Position numbers and translations under genes: made by a program
The notes under the pieces: generated by a model
Database searches by the model: none
Told to the model about the DNA's origin: nothing
What the model saw: the letters and a program-made list of their open reading frames with translations, nothing else
Shown: piece by piece, positions 43,394 through 52,462 of the stretch
How the letters are laid out: every line of letters begins with the position of its first letter
Position numbering within the stretch: position 1 is the first letter of the stretch
DNA from: an uncultured Hoeflea sp.
GTDB taxonomy: Bacteria; Pseudomonadota; Alphaproteobacteria; Rhizobiales; Rhizobiaceae
DNA length: 64,000 bases
Reading direction: 5' to 3'
Assembly: GCF_947501405.1 (NCBI RefSeq)
Contig: NZ_CANMVK010000001.1
Coordinates: 1,612,001-1,676,000 of the forward strand

Positions 43394-44889
43394 GCCGCCT
43401 GCTCCCGGAATGACATGGCCAGAATGCGCTCCTGGTCGAAATCTCCGCGAGGGAACTCGCCCATGATCTCGCCCCGGTTCATCACCACAATGCGATCAGC
43501 GACACCCATAAGCTCCTCGAGCTCGGAGGAAATCATCAGGATGCCGCCGCCGCCGGCGGCCAGACGGTCGACGAGGGTGTAGATTTCATACTTTGCACCG
43601 ACATCGACACCGCGGGTCGGCTCGTCGAGAATGAAGAGCCTGGGATGTTCGAGCTGCCATTTGCCGATCACCACCTTCTGCTGGTTGCCGCCTGAAAGCG
43701 CCTTGACCGGTTGCCGGCTGATGTCGCCGGCCTTGATCGACATGTCCTGTCGCGCAGCTTCCGTGCGCTCCAACAGGCGATCGCGATCAATGAGAAACAA
43801 TGGCGGGCGCCCGAATTCGCTGATCGCCACCAAAGCGAGATTGTCGGCGATGGTGGCATCCATCATCAGCCCCTCCTCGCGCCGGTTTTCGGTAACGAAC
43901 GCCATTCCAGCAGCGATGCGGGCGCGTGCGCCGGCGGCCAGTTCGGCATCGTTTAAAAGCACCGTGCCCTGGTCGCAGGGATCAAGCCCGAACAGGATCC
44001 GCGCGAGTTCGCTGCGCCCCGAGCCCATCAATCCGAACAGGCCGACAATCTCGCCGTCGCGCACAGTGATCGAGACATCCTTGAGTACGCCCGGATGGGT
44101 TAGGCCACGGGCCTTGAGTACCGCGGTGTCTCCCGGTTGGCCGGTGCGTTGGGGAAAGAGGCCGCCCAGATCGCGCCCGATCATCGACCGGATCATCCGC
44201 GGAATCGGGAAATCCGCTTCGGGCCCCTGATCGACCAATTGCCCGTCACGCAGCACGGCGATGTCGTCAGCGAGCCGCTTCACGTCACCGAGAATGTGCG
44301 AGATGTAGATGATGGTCCGGCCTTCAGCGCGCAGGGTGGCGATGGTTTCGAACAATCGCTCGGTCTCACGCGGCGTCAGCGAGGTGGTCGGCTCGTCAAA
44401 GATCAGCAGGCTTGCCTCATTGTGCAACGCCTTGGCGATTTCTACCAGTTGCCGCTCGCCCGGCGACAGATGGCCGACTTCGGTTGCGGGATCGACATCA
44501 AGGGAAAGCCTGTCGAGGATTGACCGGGCGCGCTCATTGATCGCGCGCCAGTCGATCAACCCCATGCGCCGCGGAAAGCCGTCGATATACATGTTTTCGG
44601 CGACCGACAGATTGGTGAACAGGTTGAGCTCCTGGTGAATGAAGGCGATCCCGGCGGCGCTGGCATCAGCGGCTGATTGCGGACGGTAGGGTTTGTCGCG
44701 CCACAGCATGTCTCCGGCGCTCGGAGCCACAATGCCGCCAATCATGTTCATCAGCGTGGATTTGCCTGCGCCGTTCTGGCCGATCAGCCCCAAAAGCGAG
44801 CCCTGACGGACCCCTAGCGACAGATCGCTGACGGCCGGGACGCCGAACCAGGATTTTCCCAGATGGCGAAGGGTTAGAAGATCACTCAT
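43390..44889 (-). CDS. Sugar ABC ATPase of importer 2
   Basis: A 499-residue tandem ATPase of the RbsA/MglA family. The first half has Walker A GQNGAGKST, LSPGERQLVEIAKAL and LLIFDEPTTSLT. The second half has GLMGSGRSELARIL, LSGGNQQKVVIGKWQ and LFILDEPTRGVDVG. It overlaps permease genes by four bases on both sides. It drives import of the ligand bound by the periplasmic protein at 46,129. Confidence 0.96.
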   Translation of the reverse strand: MSDLLTLRHLGKSWFGVPAVSDLSLGVRQGSLLGLIGQNGAGKSTLMNMIGGIVAPSAGDMLWRDKPYRPQSAADASAAGIAFIHQELNLFTNLSVAENMYIDGFPRRMGLIDWRAINERARSILDRLSLDVDPATEVGHLSPGERQLVEIAKALHNEASLLIFDEPTTSLTPRETERLFETIATLRAEGRTIIYISHILGDVKRLADDIAVLRDGQLVDQGPEADFPIPRMIRSMIGRDLGGLFPQRTGQPGDTAVLKARGLTHPGVLKDVSITVRDGEIVGLFGLMGSGRSELARILFGLDPCDQGTVLLNDAELAAGARARIAAGMAFVTENRREEGLMMDATIADNLALVAISEFGRPPLFLIDRDRLLERTEAARQDMSIKAGDISRQPVKALSGGNQQKVVIGKWQLEHPRLFILDEPTRGVDVGAKYEIYTLVDRLAAGGGGILMISSELEELMGVADRIVVMNRGEIMGEFPRGDFDQERILAMSFREQAA

Positions 44890-46070
44890 CCCGAACGCTC
44901 CCGCATCAGCCGGGTTCGGAACACATCCAGCAACGCCGCACCGAGGATCACTGCGCCCTTGACCATATCGACCTGAAAGCTCGACAGGTTCATCAGGTTG
45001 AGCGTGTTGGACAGCAACACGAAAAACAGCACGCCGAAAAAGGTCCAGAGGATCTTCGCCTTGCCGCCAAACAGGCTGGTGCCGCCAATCACCACCGCGC
45101 CGATGACGTCGAGCAGGAAGGTCCCCTCACCCAGCGTCGGCCGCCCCGCTTCAAGCCTGGCCGAGTAAAGCAGGGCGCCAATGGCGGCGCAGGCTGCTGA
45201 CAGCATGTAAACGGTGACGATGATGCGGCGGACCGGGACGCCGGAGATTTCTGCGGCCTTGCGGTTGATGCCGATCGCCAGCACATAACGGCCGAACACG
45301 GTGCGATTGAGCAACAGATGCATGGCGATCGCCAGGCTGACGGCGATGACCATCGGATAGGAAATGAAGGAATATATGGTGCGCCGCGCGATCTGCGATT
45401 CTTCCTTGGCGCCGAAATAGACCGAGACGATGTCGCCCTTGCCCAGCCGCACATATTCGGCGGGAAGCCGGGCGATGTTTTCCGACTGGGTCAGATAGAT
45501 CGCCAGCGCGCTGAAGGTGATCATGCTGACCAGAGTGACCATGAAGGCCGGCATGTTGAGCATGGCCACCGCCGCGCCGTTCAAAAGACCGATCAGCATG
45601 GCGACCATGATCATAACGAGGATGGCTGCGAGCAGGCTGCCGGTCATCCCGTTCAAAAGCCCGCCGTCCTCGGCGATCAGAACGCCCCAGATCGGCGCAT
45701 TGGACAGCACAACCGGATTGGCGACCGTGGCAATCAGCGCTGCGCCGATGACCGATGTCATGGCGACAACCGAACCCTGGCTGAGATCGATGCCGGCGAT
45801 CGCCAGAACGAAGGTCTGGCCAACGGCCACGGCCAGCAGCGGCCACATGTTCGACATCACGTTGACGATGTTGGCCGGCAACAGCAGCGTCGGCAAAAAC
45901 GGAGCCAGCACCGCCACATAGGCCAGCGACATGTAGAGAACGAAGTAATCGGACAGCACCAGATCAGCAAGCCGTCCGACAAGCTTCCTTGGATTTGGCC
46001 GCGGCGGCTCATCGGATGGGCGCGATACTGCGACCTCGGCGGCCGGATCCCTGGCGGGCATAGTGTTCAT
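44886..46070 (-). CDS. Sugar ABC permease A of importer 2
   Basis: A 394-residue permease of the same family, longer than its partners because of an N-terminal cytoplasmic stretch of about 40 residues rich in Pro and Arg and an inserted loop around residues 205-235. The family motif is AIAGIDLSQGSVVAMTSVIGA, and the C-terminal AVVIGGTSLFGGKAKILWTFFGV is present. It follows the binding protein gene after a stem-loop spacer of 58 bases. Confidence 0.94.
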   Translation of the reverse strand: MNTMPARDPAAEVAVSRPSDEPPRPNPRKLVGRLADLVLSDYFVLYMSLAYVAVLAPFLPTLLLPANIVNVMSNMWPLLAVAVGQTFVLAIAGIDLSQGSVVAMTSVIGAALIATVANPVVLSNAPIWGVLIAEDGGLLNGMTGSLLAAILVMIMVAMLIGLLNGAAVAMLNMPAFMVTLVSMITFSALAIYLTQSENIARLPAEYVRLGKGDIVSVYFGAKEESQIARRTIYSFISYPMVIAVSLAIAMHLLLNRTVFGRYVLAIGINRKAAEISGVPVRRIIVTVYMLSAACAAIGALLYSARLEAGRPTLGEGTFLLDVIGAVVIGGTSLFGGKAKILWTFFGVLFFVLLSNTLNLMNLSSFQVDMVKGAVILGAALLDVFRTRLMRERSG

Positions 46071-46091
46071 CGGGGTGTCCTTGACAAATCA

Positions 46092-46115
46092 GCCCGGCCG
46101 GAAAGCCGGCCGGGC
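46092..46115 (-). promoter_or_regulatory. Intercistronic stem-loop after binding protein 2
   Basis: GCCCGGCCGG (46092-46101) and CCGGCCGGGC (46106-46115) form a perfect ten-pair stem with a four-base loop, between the binding protein gene and its permease gene. It mirrors the stem-loop after binding protein 1 and probably stabilises the upstream message. Confidence 0.65.
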
Positions 46116-46128
46116 CTGAAGCTGCGGC

Positions 46129-47133
46129 CTAGTTTTTCAGGAAACCCTCAGACAGCAGGACACAGCCCCACATGTCCATCTCGCGGTCTGCGAGATTGGC
46201 GGAGGTGAGCGCAAAACCGGGGTCTTCGATCACCTCGTTGGGCTGGGCATTGCCTTCCTCGACGGCCTTTAGAATTGCCGTCATCGCGCTGTCAGCCTCG
46301 AAGTAGAGATCCTGAACGCCGGTGGCGGAGACAAAGCCGTCCTTGATGAGCTGACAGGCGGTCGCATCGCCATCCAGCCCGGCTAACGGAATGTGGCCCT
46401 CTTCGCCCGCCTTCTTCCACATGCCACGCGGCTCAAGCACCGAGCGGATGGTGGGGAACAGGAAATCGGACGAGGTGAACATCATATCGATTTCCGGATT
46501 GGCCGTAACCGCCGCCTCGAGATTGGCGAGCGCGGTTGCGGCGTCCCATTCGGAAGCGACCTCGATCACATTGAAGCGGTCCTCGTGCTTGTTGATTGCG
46601 GCGTAGAACCCGTCCTTGCGGCCAACCGCATTGGGATCACCCAGATCGCCGACGATGATCAACGCATTGAGCTTTTCATCGCCGGAGGTGCTTTCCAGCG
46701 CCTGGCCGACGACGAAATCCGTGGCCTGTTCGGCGATGGTGGCGTTGTCGGCCACGACAATGATGCCCTTGGACAGATCCGACGGCGGCCGGTTGAAGAC
46801 CGCGATCGGAACGTCGGCGGACTGCGCCTCATTGACGATGGTCACAGCGCTTTCGCCATCCTGGGGAATGATGATGATCCCATCGACACCCTGCGCGACG
46901 CAGTCACGCACCTGTTCGAGCTGTCGGTTGGCGTCCTCGTTGGCGTTGCGCTCGATCACCGTGTGACCGGCCTCGGTCAGCGTCGTGGTGATTGCCTTGT
47001 GTCCCGCGATCCAGAATTCCGTCTCCAGATCCTGAAACGCGAAACAGATTGTTGCGGCCTGGGCGCTGGTTGCATAACCGGCTCCCGCAATGGCCAGCAA
47101 TGCGGCAGTGGCTGTGTTGATCAACAATTTCAT
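46129..47133 (-). CDS. Periplasmic sugar-binding protein of importer 2, probably for D-apiose
   Basis: A 334-residue ribose-type binding protein. The signal peptide is MKLLINTATAALLAIAGAGYATSAQA (cleavage about residue 26). The two-lobe pattern follows: TICFAFQDLETEFWIAGHKAI, CVAQGVDGIIIIPQDGES, VPIAVFNRPPSD and IDMMFTSSDFLFPTI. The ATG has GGGAGG nearby upstream. Because it sits inside the catabolic operon, 33 bases after oiaK, D-apiose or its oxidised forms are the likely ligand; this is inference from context. Confidence 0.94.
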   Translation of the reverse strand: MKLLINTATAALLAIAGAGYATSAQAATICFAFQDLETEFWIAGHKAITTTLTEAGHTVIERNANEDANRQLEQVRDCVAQGVDGIIIIPQDGESAVTIVNEAQSADVPIAVFNRPPSDLSKGIIVVADNATIAEQATDFVVGQALESTSGDEKLNALIIVGDLGDPNAVGRKDGFYAAINKHEDRFNVIEVASEWDAATALANLEAAVTANPEIDMMFTSSDFLFPTIRSVLEPRGMWKKAGEEGHIPLAGLDGDATACQLIKDGFVSATGVQDLYFEADSAMTAILKAVEEGNAQPNEVIEDPGFALTSANLADREMDMWGCVLLSEGFLKN

Positions 47134-47166
47134 AGATACCTCCCATGGTGTGATGAAATGATCGGT

Positions 47167-48534
47167 TCAGGCGTGGCCTGCCGTAGCGGCCTCCTTTCCG
47201 TGGCGGATCAGGCCAAACAGGTTTTCCGGCCCCATCTGACCGCCCTTGACGACGAGTTCGAAGGGCGGTTTGGCGGGGTCGGCGAAATGCACATTGAGTA
47301 GCGGCACGGCAGGCGCGATCTCCGCTGTGGCAGTGACCGCAACCGCACCGAGTTCGGCGGTGGCGTGGCTTGATGTGTCACCGCCTGCGATGACCGCGCG
47401 CGACAGCCCGGAGCGGTAAAGCCCGCCAAGGATCCGGCCGAAGCCGCGGCCCAGTGCCTCCGCGGCGTCCCGGGCCGATTGACCAGCCGCATGCTGTGCC
47501 GCGCGCGCGGCCGCAATGGCCGGGTCTTCCGGCCCGAGAGCGGAATGGATCAACGGGCTTACGCCCCGATCCAGACTTGCCCGCGCCATGCGCTCGATGC
47601 GGGTGCATTCCTCGTTCCAACGTGACGCATCGATAGTAAGGGCCGCATCGATGTGAATGAGATCGAAACCGGCCTTCGCCGCGGCCTCGATCTGGCGCGC
47701 CGTATCAGGCGAACAGGAGCCGGAGAGAACCGCGATCCGGCCCGTTCCCGCAACCTGCTGCGGCGGCGGAGCCCGGTGCCCTGCCGCGTGCCAGACGGCA
47801 ATCAACGCATCCTCGAGACCCTGGGATCCGAGCGCGAACAATTGCGACTTCATCGCCTCGTCCCAAATGACGCCTCCGGCCTCAATCAGCGATGCAGAGT
47901 CCATCAGATCGAAAGAGACGATGCGCGCGCCGCGGGCCCGTTCGCGCTTCAGCGCCGCAGCTCCCTGCCCCGACTGCAGATCAAGGATGGTTACAAGTCC
48001 CGCGGGCAACTCGGTCTGGCATGCCAGGTGACGCACGAGATCGCTCTCATCCATCGGCGTGACCGGATGCACCGACATGGTGGGATGCCGGTCGAGCCGG
48101 GCGATGCCGCCGGGGTGCCGGGCGAACAGGTTGCCGAACACCTGCCAGCGCCCGATCCGCGGCGCGGCCGTCACCAGCGGCGCCCAGTCGCCAATCCCCA
48201 GTTCGGCGGCGCGGCCGATGGAGCCGGTCCCGGGCGCGCTGTCGAATGTCGAGCAAAGCTTGTAGTGCACAAGCGGCGCACCGGTGGCGCGAAGCGCCGC
48301 ATAAATGGCGGGTAAATGGGCGTCCATCCATTCGGGCGGGCGGGTGCGGGCGTCGCCGGCAAAACCAATGCAGCGGCAATGCGAAAAGCGCGACATCAAC
48401 GCCTGATCAGGCAGGCCGATAAACAGCACCGAGGCAAAGCCTGCAAATTCCAGAACCTCCATCACCGAGGCGGCGCCGGTAAAATCATCACCATACCAGG
48501 CGACAAGCGGGCCCTGATCCGGCAGCGGGGTCAT
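47167..48534 (-). CDS. oiaK: 3-oxo-isoapionate kinase, four-carbon acid sugar kinase family
   Basis: A 455-residue protein of the former DUF1537 family. The N-terminal substrate domain starts with the motif WYGDDFTGA (13-21), followed by VHYKLCSTFDSAPGTGSIG. The C-terminal nucleotide domain includes AVIAGGDTSSHATAELG and ELVVKGGQMGPENLFGL. The family phosphorylates four- and five-carbon acid sugars. The neighbouring apiose enzymes make 3-oxo-isoapionate the likely substrate. Its start overlaps the stop of the RuBisCO-like gene by four bases. Confidence 0.85.
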   Translation of the reverse strand: MTPLPDQGPLVAWYGDDFTGAASVMEVLEFAGFASVLFIGLPDQALMSRFSHCRCIGFAGDARTRPPEWMDAHLPAIYAALRATGAPLVHYKLCSTFDSAPGTGSIGRAAELGIGDWAPLVTAAPRIGRWQVFGNLFARHPGGIARLDRHPTMSVHPVTPMDESDLVRHLACQTELPAGLVTILDLQSGQGAAALKRERARGARIVSFDLMDSASLIEAGGVIWDEAMKSQLFALGSQGLEDALIAVWHAAGHRAPPPQQVAGTGRIAVLSGSCSPDTARQIEAAAKAGFDLIHIDAALTIDASRWNEECTRIERMARASLDRGVSPLIHSALGPEDPAIAAARAAQHAAGQSARDAAEALGRGFGRILGGLYRSGLSRAVIAGGDTSSHATAELGAVAVTATAEIAPAVPLLNVHFADPAKPPFELVVKGGQMGPENLFGLIRHGKEAATAGHA

Positions 48535-49781
48535 GTGCCGAACCTTCCCAAAGCCGCAGCCAGTGCCGGGCTTTCGCTTGCGGCCTGTTGCAGTCCGATA
48601 CCGGCCATGGCCGCGTCCCAGGCATCGCGCAGGGAACGGACCCCGCCCTCAGGTCCGTCGGGATGCCCCATAATACCGCCGCCAGCGGCAAAAATCAGAT
48701 CGGCTGTGCCCAGCGCCGCCCAGGTCTCGTGCACCTGCAACGCGGACTGGCCGGAGGAAAACACCGGCATCGCGGTCGCGGGCTGCTCCGCCGTGAGCGG
48801 ACTCATCAATGAGCGAGCCGAGGCGATGACGCTGTCGTCAGGCTCGCAGAACTTGTTCCTAAGCCCGTTGACGTGCAGATGGTCGGCGCCGGCGAGGCGC
48901 CAGAGCTTCGACCATGCCACATAGCTAAAGCCAAGTGCGGGGTGCCGGGACAGATAGCCCCAGCCGTTGCGGTGCACATGCAACGGCAATTCCGCGTGCC
49001 GACGGAGCGCCAGCATGCCGGTCAGGCCGACGGAATTGGCGCTGGCCATGACACAGGTTCCGCCCTGTGCCCGCACCAGATCATGGCGGGCGCGCATCTC
49101 ATCAACCTCGCCCGTCAAGTTGAAGGCAAACATGACCTTTCCGCCGCTGCGTTCGGCATGATCGTTGATCACCCGCATCACCGCGCGCACCCTTTCGTCA
49201 AAAGGGCAATGGGGACCATCGGCCTGCAATTCGTCGTCCTTGATGAAGTCGATGCCGGCTTCGCACAGGGTCTTGACCATATCAGCTGTCCGCTCGGGGC
49301 TGAGGCCGACCGACGGCTTGATGATGGTGCCAACCAGCGGCCTGCCTTCAACCCCCGTCAGTTGCCGGGTTCCCTGAACCGCAAATGCCGGGCCCGGACA
49401 CGCAGCTACAAAGGTGGACGGGAACCGGAGATCCTCCAGTTTCAACCCGGCCACGCATTTGAGTTCAAACAGGTTTCCGGCAACAGCGGCGAGCAGATTG
49501 GGCAGGCTCGGGCCGAAATTGGCCACCGGCCAGGAGATGGTGACGCGGGCGCGGCGGTGCTTCTCCCCCGCCCTGCCCGCACCGGGCAGCGATGGTTTCT
49601 CAACCGGTCCGAGGTCTTCAATATGCTCAACCCGTGCGGCAGCGCGGGCCTTGAGTTCCGGGGTTTCGCCCGGCAGGGCGATGAAGGTTCCGGAGGATTG
49701 CTCGCCGGCAAGCGTGGCCGCCGCCTCCTCAAGCGGATAGGCGGTTTCGAGCGTATAGTCGGCTTCAATCCGGTCCATCAT
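48531..49781 (-). CDS. oiaX: RuBisCO-like protein (type IV), probably 3-oxo-isoapionate-4-phosphate transcarboxylase/hydrolase
   Basis: A 416-residue homologue of the RuBisCO large subunit. The TIM-barrel keeps GTIIKPSVGLS (Lys155, matching spinach Lys175), FIKDDE (Lys181, Asp183 and Glu184, matching the carbamylated Lys201 with Asp203 and Glu204), LHVHR (His270 for His294), SSGQ and AAGGGIMGHPDG. Ser157 replaces the catalytic Lys177, and RNGWG replaces RAMHA, so carbon fixation is not expected. In the apiose pathway two such proteins are known, a transcarboxylase/hydrolase (OiaX) and a decarboxylase. Adjacency to oiaK supports this pathway, but sequence alone does not separate the two. Both neighbours overlap it as ATGA. 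Confidence 0.85.
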   Translation of the reverse strand: MMDRIEADYTLETAYPLEEAAATLAGEQSSGTFIALPGETPELKARAAARVEHIEDLGPVEKPSLPGAGRAGEKHRRARVTISWPVANFGPSLPNLLAAVAGNLFELKCVAGLKLEDLRFPSTFVAACPGPAFAVQGTRQLTGVEGRPLVGTIIKPSVGLSPERTADMVKTLCEAGIDFIKDDELQADGPHCPFDERVRAVMRVINDHAERSGGKVMFAFNLTGEVDEMRARHDLVRAQGGTCVMASANSVGLTGMLALRRHAELPLHVHRNGWGYLSRHPALGFSYVAWSKLWRLAGADHLHVNGLRNKFCEPDDSVIASARSLMSPLTAEQPATAMPVFSSGQSALQVHETWAALGTADLIFAAGGGIMGHPDGPEGGVRSLRDAWDAAMAGIGLQQAASESPALAAALGRFGT

Positions 49782-50815
49782 GGCGCGCCTTTCGCGGAAT
49801 GCTCAGGCGCCAAGGCGCTGCCGGTCCGCGCTGACTCGATGGCCGCAAGCATTATGGCGAGTGTGCCGAGATTGTGAGCGCCTGACGGCTGCGGATTGTC
49901 CCGGCCCGCCAGAACGTCAACGACATGGGATTGAAAGGCGGTTACTGAATCCTGCACCAGATGCCAGGGCCGTTCACCCCAGGCGGGGACGGCCGGATCC
50001 ACATCGGTCTCGCTCACTTCGCCGCCACGATGAAGCCGCAGAACGCATCCCTCCAGAAGCTCAAGCGTACCGCTGGTTCCCTCGATGCGCGCCAGGGTTT
50101 GCGGGAACGGATCGGGGGTAAGGTGGCTGTAGAAACTGCATTCGACGCTGGTCACCGCGCCCGACCGGTGCCGCAGCAACGCGGCAAAGGCATCCTGACC
50201 GCTGACTTTCGGATTGAGTGACTGGGTCTCGCAGGAGACCCGTTCGACCCCGCCGTGGAGGAAAACAGCGAGGTCGAACAGGTGAAGGCCCACGTCGGTG
50301 AGGGCCAGGTCCTGCACCCGGGCGAGATAGGGCTGGTTGGCATAGATATCGAATGCGTGGCGGAAGCTGAGCCGCAGAAAGTGTGGATCGCCGATCGCGC
50401 CCGCGTCGAGTTGCGACTTGAGCGCGCGAAACGGTGCCTGCCAACGGAAATTTTCATGAATGATCAACGGGATCGCCGCCGCTTCGCAGGCCGCAACCAT
50501 GGCGTGACCGTCGGCCAGCGTTTCGGCGAAGGGTTTTTGGCAAATCACTGCCCGGCTATGGCGCGCCGCCAGTTCAACAAGCGATCGATGGGTGGCCACG
50601 GTGGTGGCGATGTCGGTGAAATCGGGCTTGACCTCCTCGAGCATGCGCGCGGCGTCGACATAGGCGGTCGCGCCGAATTCGTCTGCAAAGGCCTGCGCCT
50701 TGGCCGGATCAATGTCGCAGACTGCGACGATGGAGGCCTCCTGCAGTCCGGCCCAGGCCTGCATGTGATTGCGCGCAAAAAAGCCGCAGCCGATGAGCAC
50801 GCCACGCCAGTTCAT
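49778..50815 (-). CDS. apsD: D-apiose dehydrogenase, Gfo/Idh/MocA family
   Basis: A 345-residue NAD(P)-dependent oxidoreductase. The N-terminal Rossmann fold has GVLIGCGFFARNH, the EKP motif appears as CQKPFAETL, and the catalytic region reads DVGLHLFDLAVFL. The ATG at 50,815 is chosen: GGGGGGAG lies upstream, and it makes an ATGA overlap with the preceding lactonase gene. An earlier ATG at 50,842 lacks this. The context (lactonase, apionate oxidoisomerase, kinase, RuBisCO-like protein) makes oxidation of D-apiose to apionolactone the best assignment. Confidence 0.85.
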   Translation of the reverse strand: MNWRGVLIGCGFFARNHMQAWAGLQEASIVAVCDIDPAKAQAFADEFGATAYVDAARMLEEVKPDFTDIATTVATHRSLVELAARHSRAVICQKPFAETLADGHAMVAACEAAAIPLIIHENFRWQAPFRALKSQLDAGAIGDPHFLRLSFRHAFDIYANQPYLARVQDLALTDVGLHLFDLAVFLHGGVERVSCETQSLNPKVSGQDAFAALLRHRSGAVTSVECSFYSHLTPDPFPQTLARIEGTSGTLELLEGCVLRLHRGGEVSETDVDPAVPAWGERPWHLVQDSVTAFQSHVVDVLAGRDNPQPSGAHNLGTLAIMLAAIESARTGSALAPEHSAKGAP

Positions 50816-52449
50816 GACAGCTCCCCCCAGACAATGGCGCATTCCGCGGCGATACTCCGGTTCTTGAAATCGAGGGCATCCCCGCTCAGGTTCGCCGCCA
50901 TTCCGCCACCCTGGCCCTCGATCACGATCAGGTCCTGATCGTGCGTCACCGTAACCGGGCTGCCCGACAGCGCATGCGCATGCCGGATGAGGGCTTCGAG
51001 CGGACGGCCATTCGCGCCGAGCGGACCGTCCGGCATCGCCAATGCGAGGCTTTCCACGCCCGCTTCAGCAGCGGCCGCCAACACGCCAACGGCATAGGCC
51101 GCGGCGAATTCGGTGGATTGACGGGGGTCATCCATGGCCATCGCCATCCTGATACGATCAGGATTAGCGGCGACCGCATCGCCATAGGGGTTTGAGCGCA
51201 TCCCGATTGACAGCAATCCCAGATGCAGCGGCTTGCCCGACGCAATGTGGCGGGCCGAGGCAAAGATATCGGGCAATGCCTCAAGCGTTTGCCGAACCGA
51301 CAAATCATCGGCGGCATGAACGATGGCAGTGTTGCCGAAAGTGACGAAATCCACAGCATCCGGATCCGGCCTGCAGCGATTCAACTCGGTGAAATTGGTG
51401 AGACTTCCACCGCCGATGGCCGCACCGGGAAAGGCTGTCCGCAGCACTTCTAGTCCGGCATGGGGCGGAACATCCGGCCACGGCCCGTCAGGCTGGTGGC
51501 TCTTCAGATAGGCAGCCTGCAAGGCCACGATCCGTTGCGGCGTAAGACCGGCCTGGCTGCACCGGGTGGTCAAGCGCTCGAGATCGTCCTCATCTTCGTA
51601 GACGATTTCGAGCGTGGCCGGGCCATGGACCGCAATTGCTTCAAGATCGGCCGTGGCCGTGTGACCGGAGCAACGGAATTGAACCGGGAGGCCCGCGAAA
51701 TCCGCGAGGGCCGCCGGGGTGGATAGACTAGGCTCATGGGCCAGCATGATCTGCGGCAGCGCACCCTTTATGGTTTGCGCCGCGGCGGTATCGGTGATTG
51801 CGCCATCGTTTGCGCTGGAAAGCGACACACGCACGCGCTGGTGCAAGGTATCGCCGTGCTTGACCGCAAAAGGCCGGGGCCGCGAAAGCGGCCGGCAATA
51901 AGTCTTGTAGGAAGCGTCGGACCAGTTGCGTTGGTCCTCCATCTCGAAGGTTTCGCCTTCCATGGCGATGGACACGCGCACATCGCCGATATCATGCGCC
52001 AGACCGACGATGTCGACTGCCGGCTGTGCAGGACTTATCAGACGGGGAAACTTCACCTGCTTGGTGCCGCCATCGGAATGGGTGATTGTCATCGCCGTGC
52101 CCGCCACGCCTTTGATCGGATGAAGCAGCGTGAAGCCTGCGCGGTTGATCATCATGTTGGCTTCGAACCGGATTTCTACATCCGCCGCGAGGTGACGGTC
52201 ATCCGTCAGTTCGGCGCGGAACGTGCCGGAAAACCGGCCCAAACGGTCAGCAAAATCACGCTCATAAATGTTGGGGCCGGTGCGCTCGGTGACGGTGTCG
52301 ACCAGGCAGGTGCCCCAGTCCGCGTCGCGCACCGGGTAGCTCAGGCCGCGCAGCACTTCGGTCCCGGAGAGGACCACCGTCCGGATATCACCGCCGGCAA
52401 TGACCACCGAAAGGCCGCCATTCAGGAGCGTTGGTTCGCTGCCACCCAT
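50812..52449 (-). CDS. apnL: D-apionate lactonase
   Basis: A 545-residue protein. The N-terminal half is beta-rich and has NRAGFTLLHPIKGVAGTAMT and the highly conserved-looking FEMEDQRNWSDASYKTYCRPL. The C-terminal half looks like a TIM-barrel. These features match my memory of the ApnL family, which hydrolyses apionolactone to D-apionate. No signal peptide is seen, so it acts in the cytoplasm. It lies 13 bases after apnO and overlaps apsD by four bases. Confidence 0.8.
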   Translation of the reverse strand: MGGSEPTLLNGGLSVVIAGGDIRTVVLSGTEVLRGLSYPVRDADWGTCLVDTVTERTGPNIYERDFADRLGRFSGTFRAELTDDRHLAADVEIRFEANMMINRAGFTLLHPIKGVAGTAMTITHSDGGTKQVKFPRLISPAQPAVDIVGLAHDIGDVRVSIAMEGETFEMEDQRNWSDASYKTYCRPLSRPRPFAVKHGDTLHQRVRVSLSSANDGAITDTAAAQTIKGALPQIMLAHEPSLSTPAALADFAGLPVQFRCSGHTATADLEAIAVHGPATLEIVYEDEDDLERLTTRCSQAGLTPQRIVALQAAYLKSHQPDGPWPDVPPHAGLEVLRTAFPGAAIGGGSLTNFTELNRCRPDPDAVDFVTFGNTAIVHAADDLSVRQTLEALPDIFASARHIASGKPLHLGLLSIGMRSNPYGDAVAANPDRIRMAMAMDDPRQSTEFAAAYAVGVLAAAAEAGVESLALAMPDGPLGANGRPLEALIRHAHALSGSPVTVTHDQDLIVIEGQGGGMAANLSGDALDFKNRSIAAECAIVWGELS

Positions 52450-52462
52450 CCCCGCAGCTCCG

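Noticed and set aside
48531-49781. A genuine CO2-fixing RuBisCO
   Set aside because: A catalytic lysine is replaced by serine, other motif segments differ, and no small subunit or phosphoribulokinase gene is present; the context is sugar acid catabolism.
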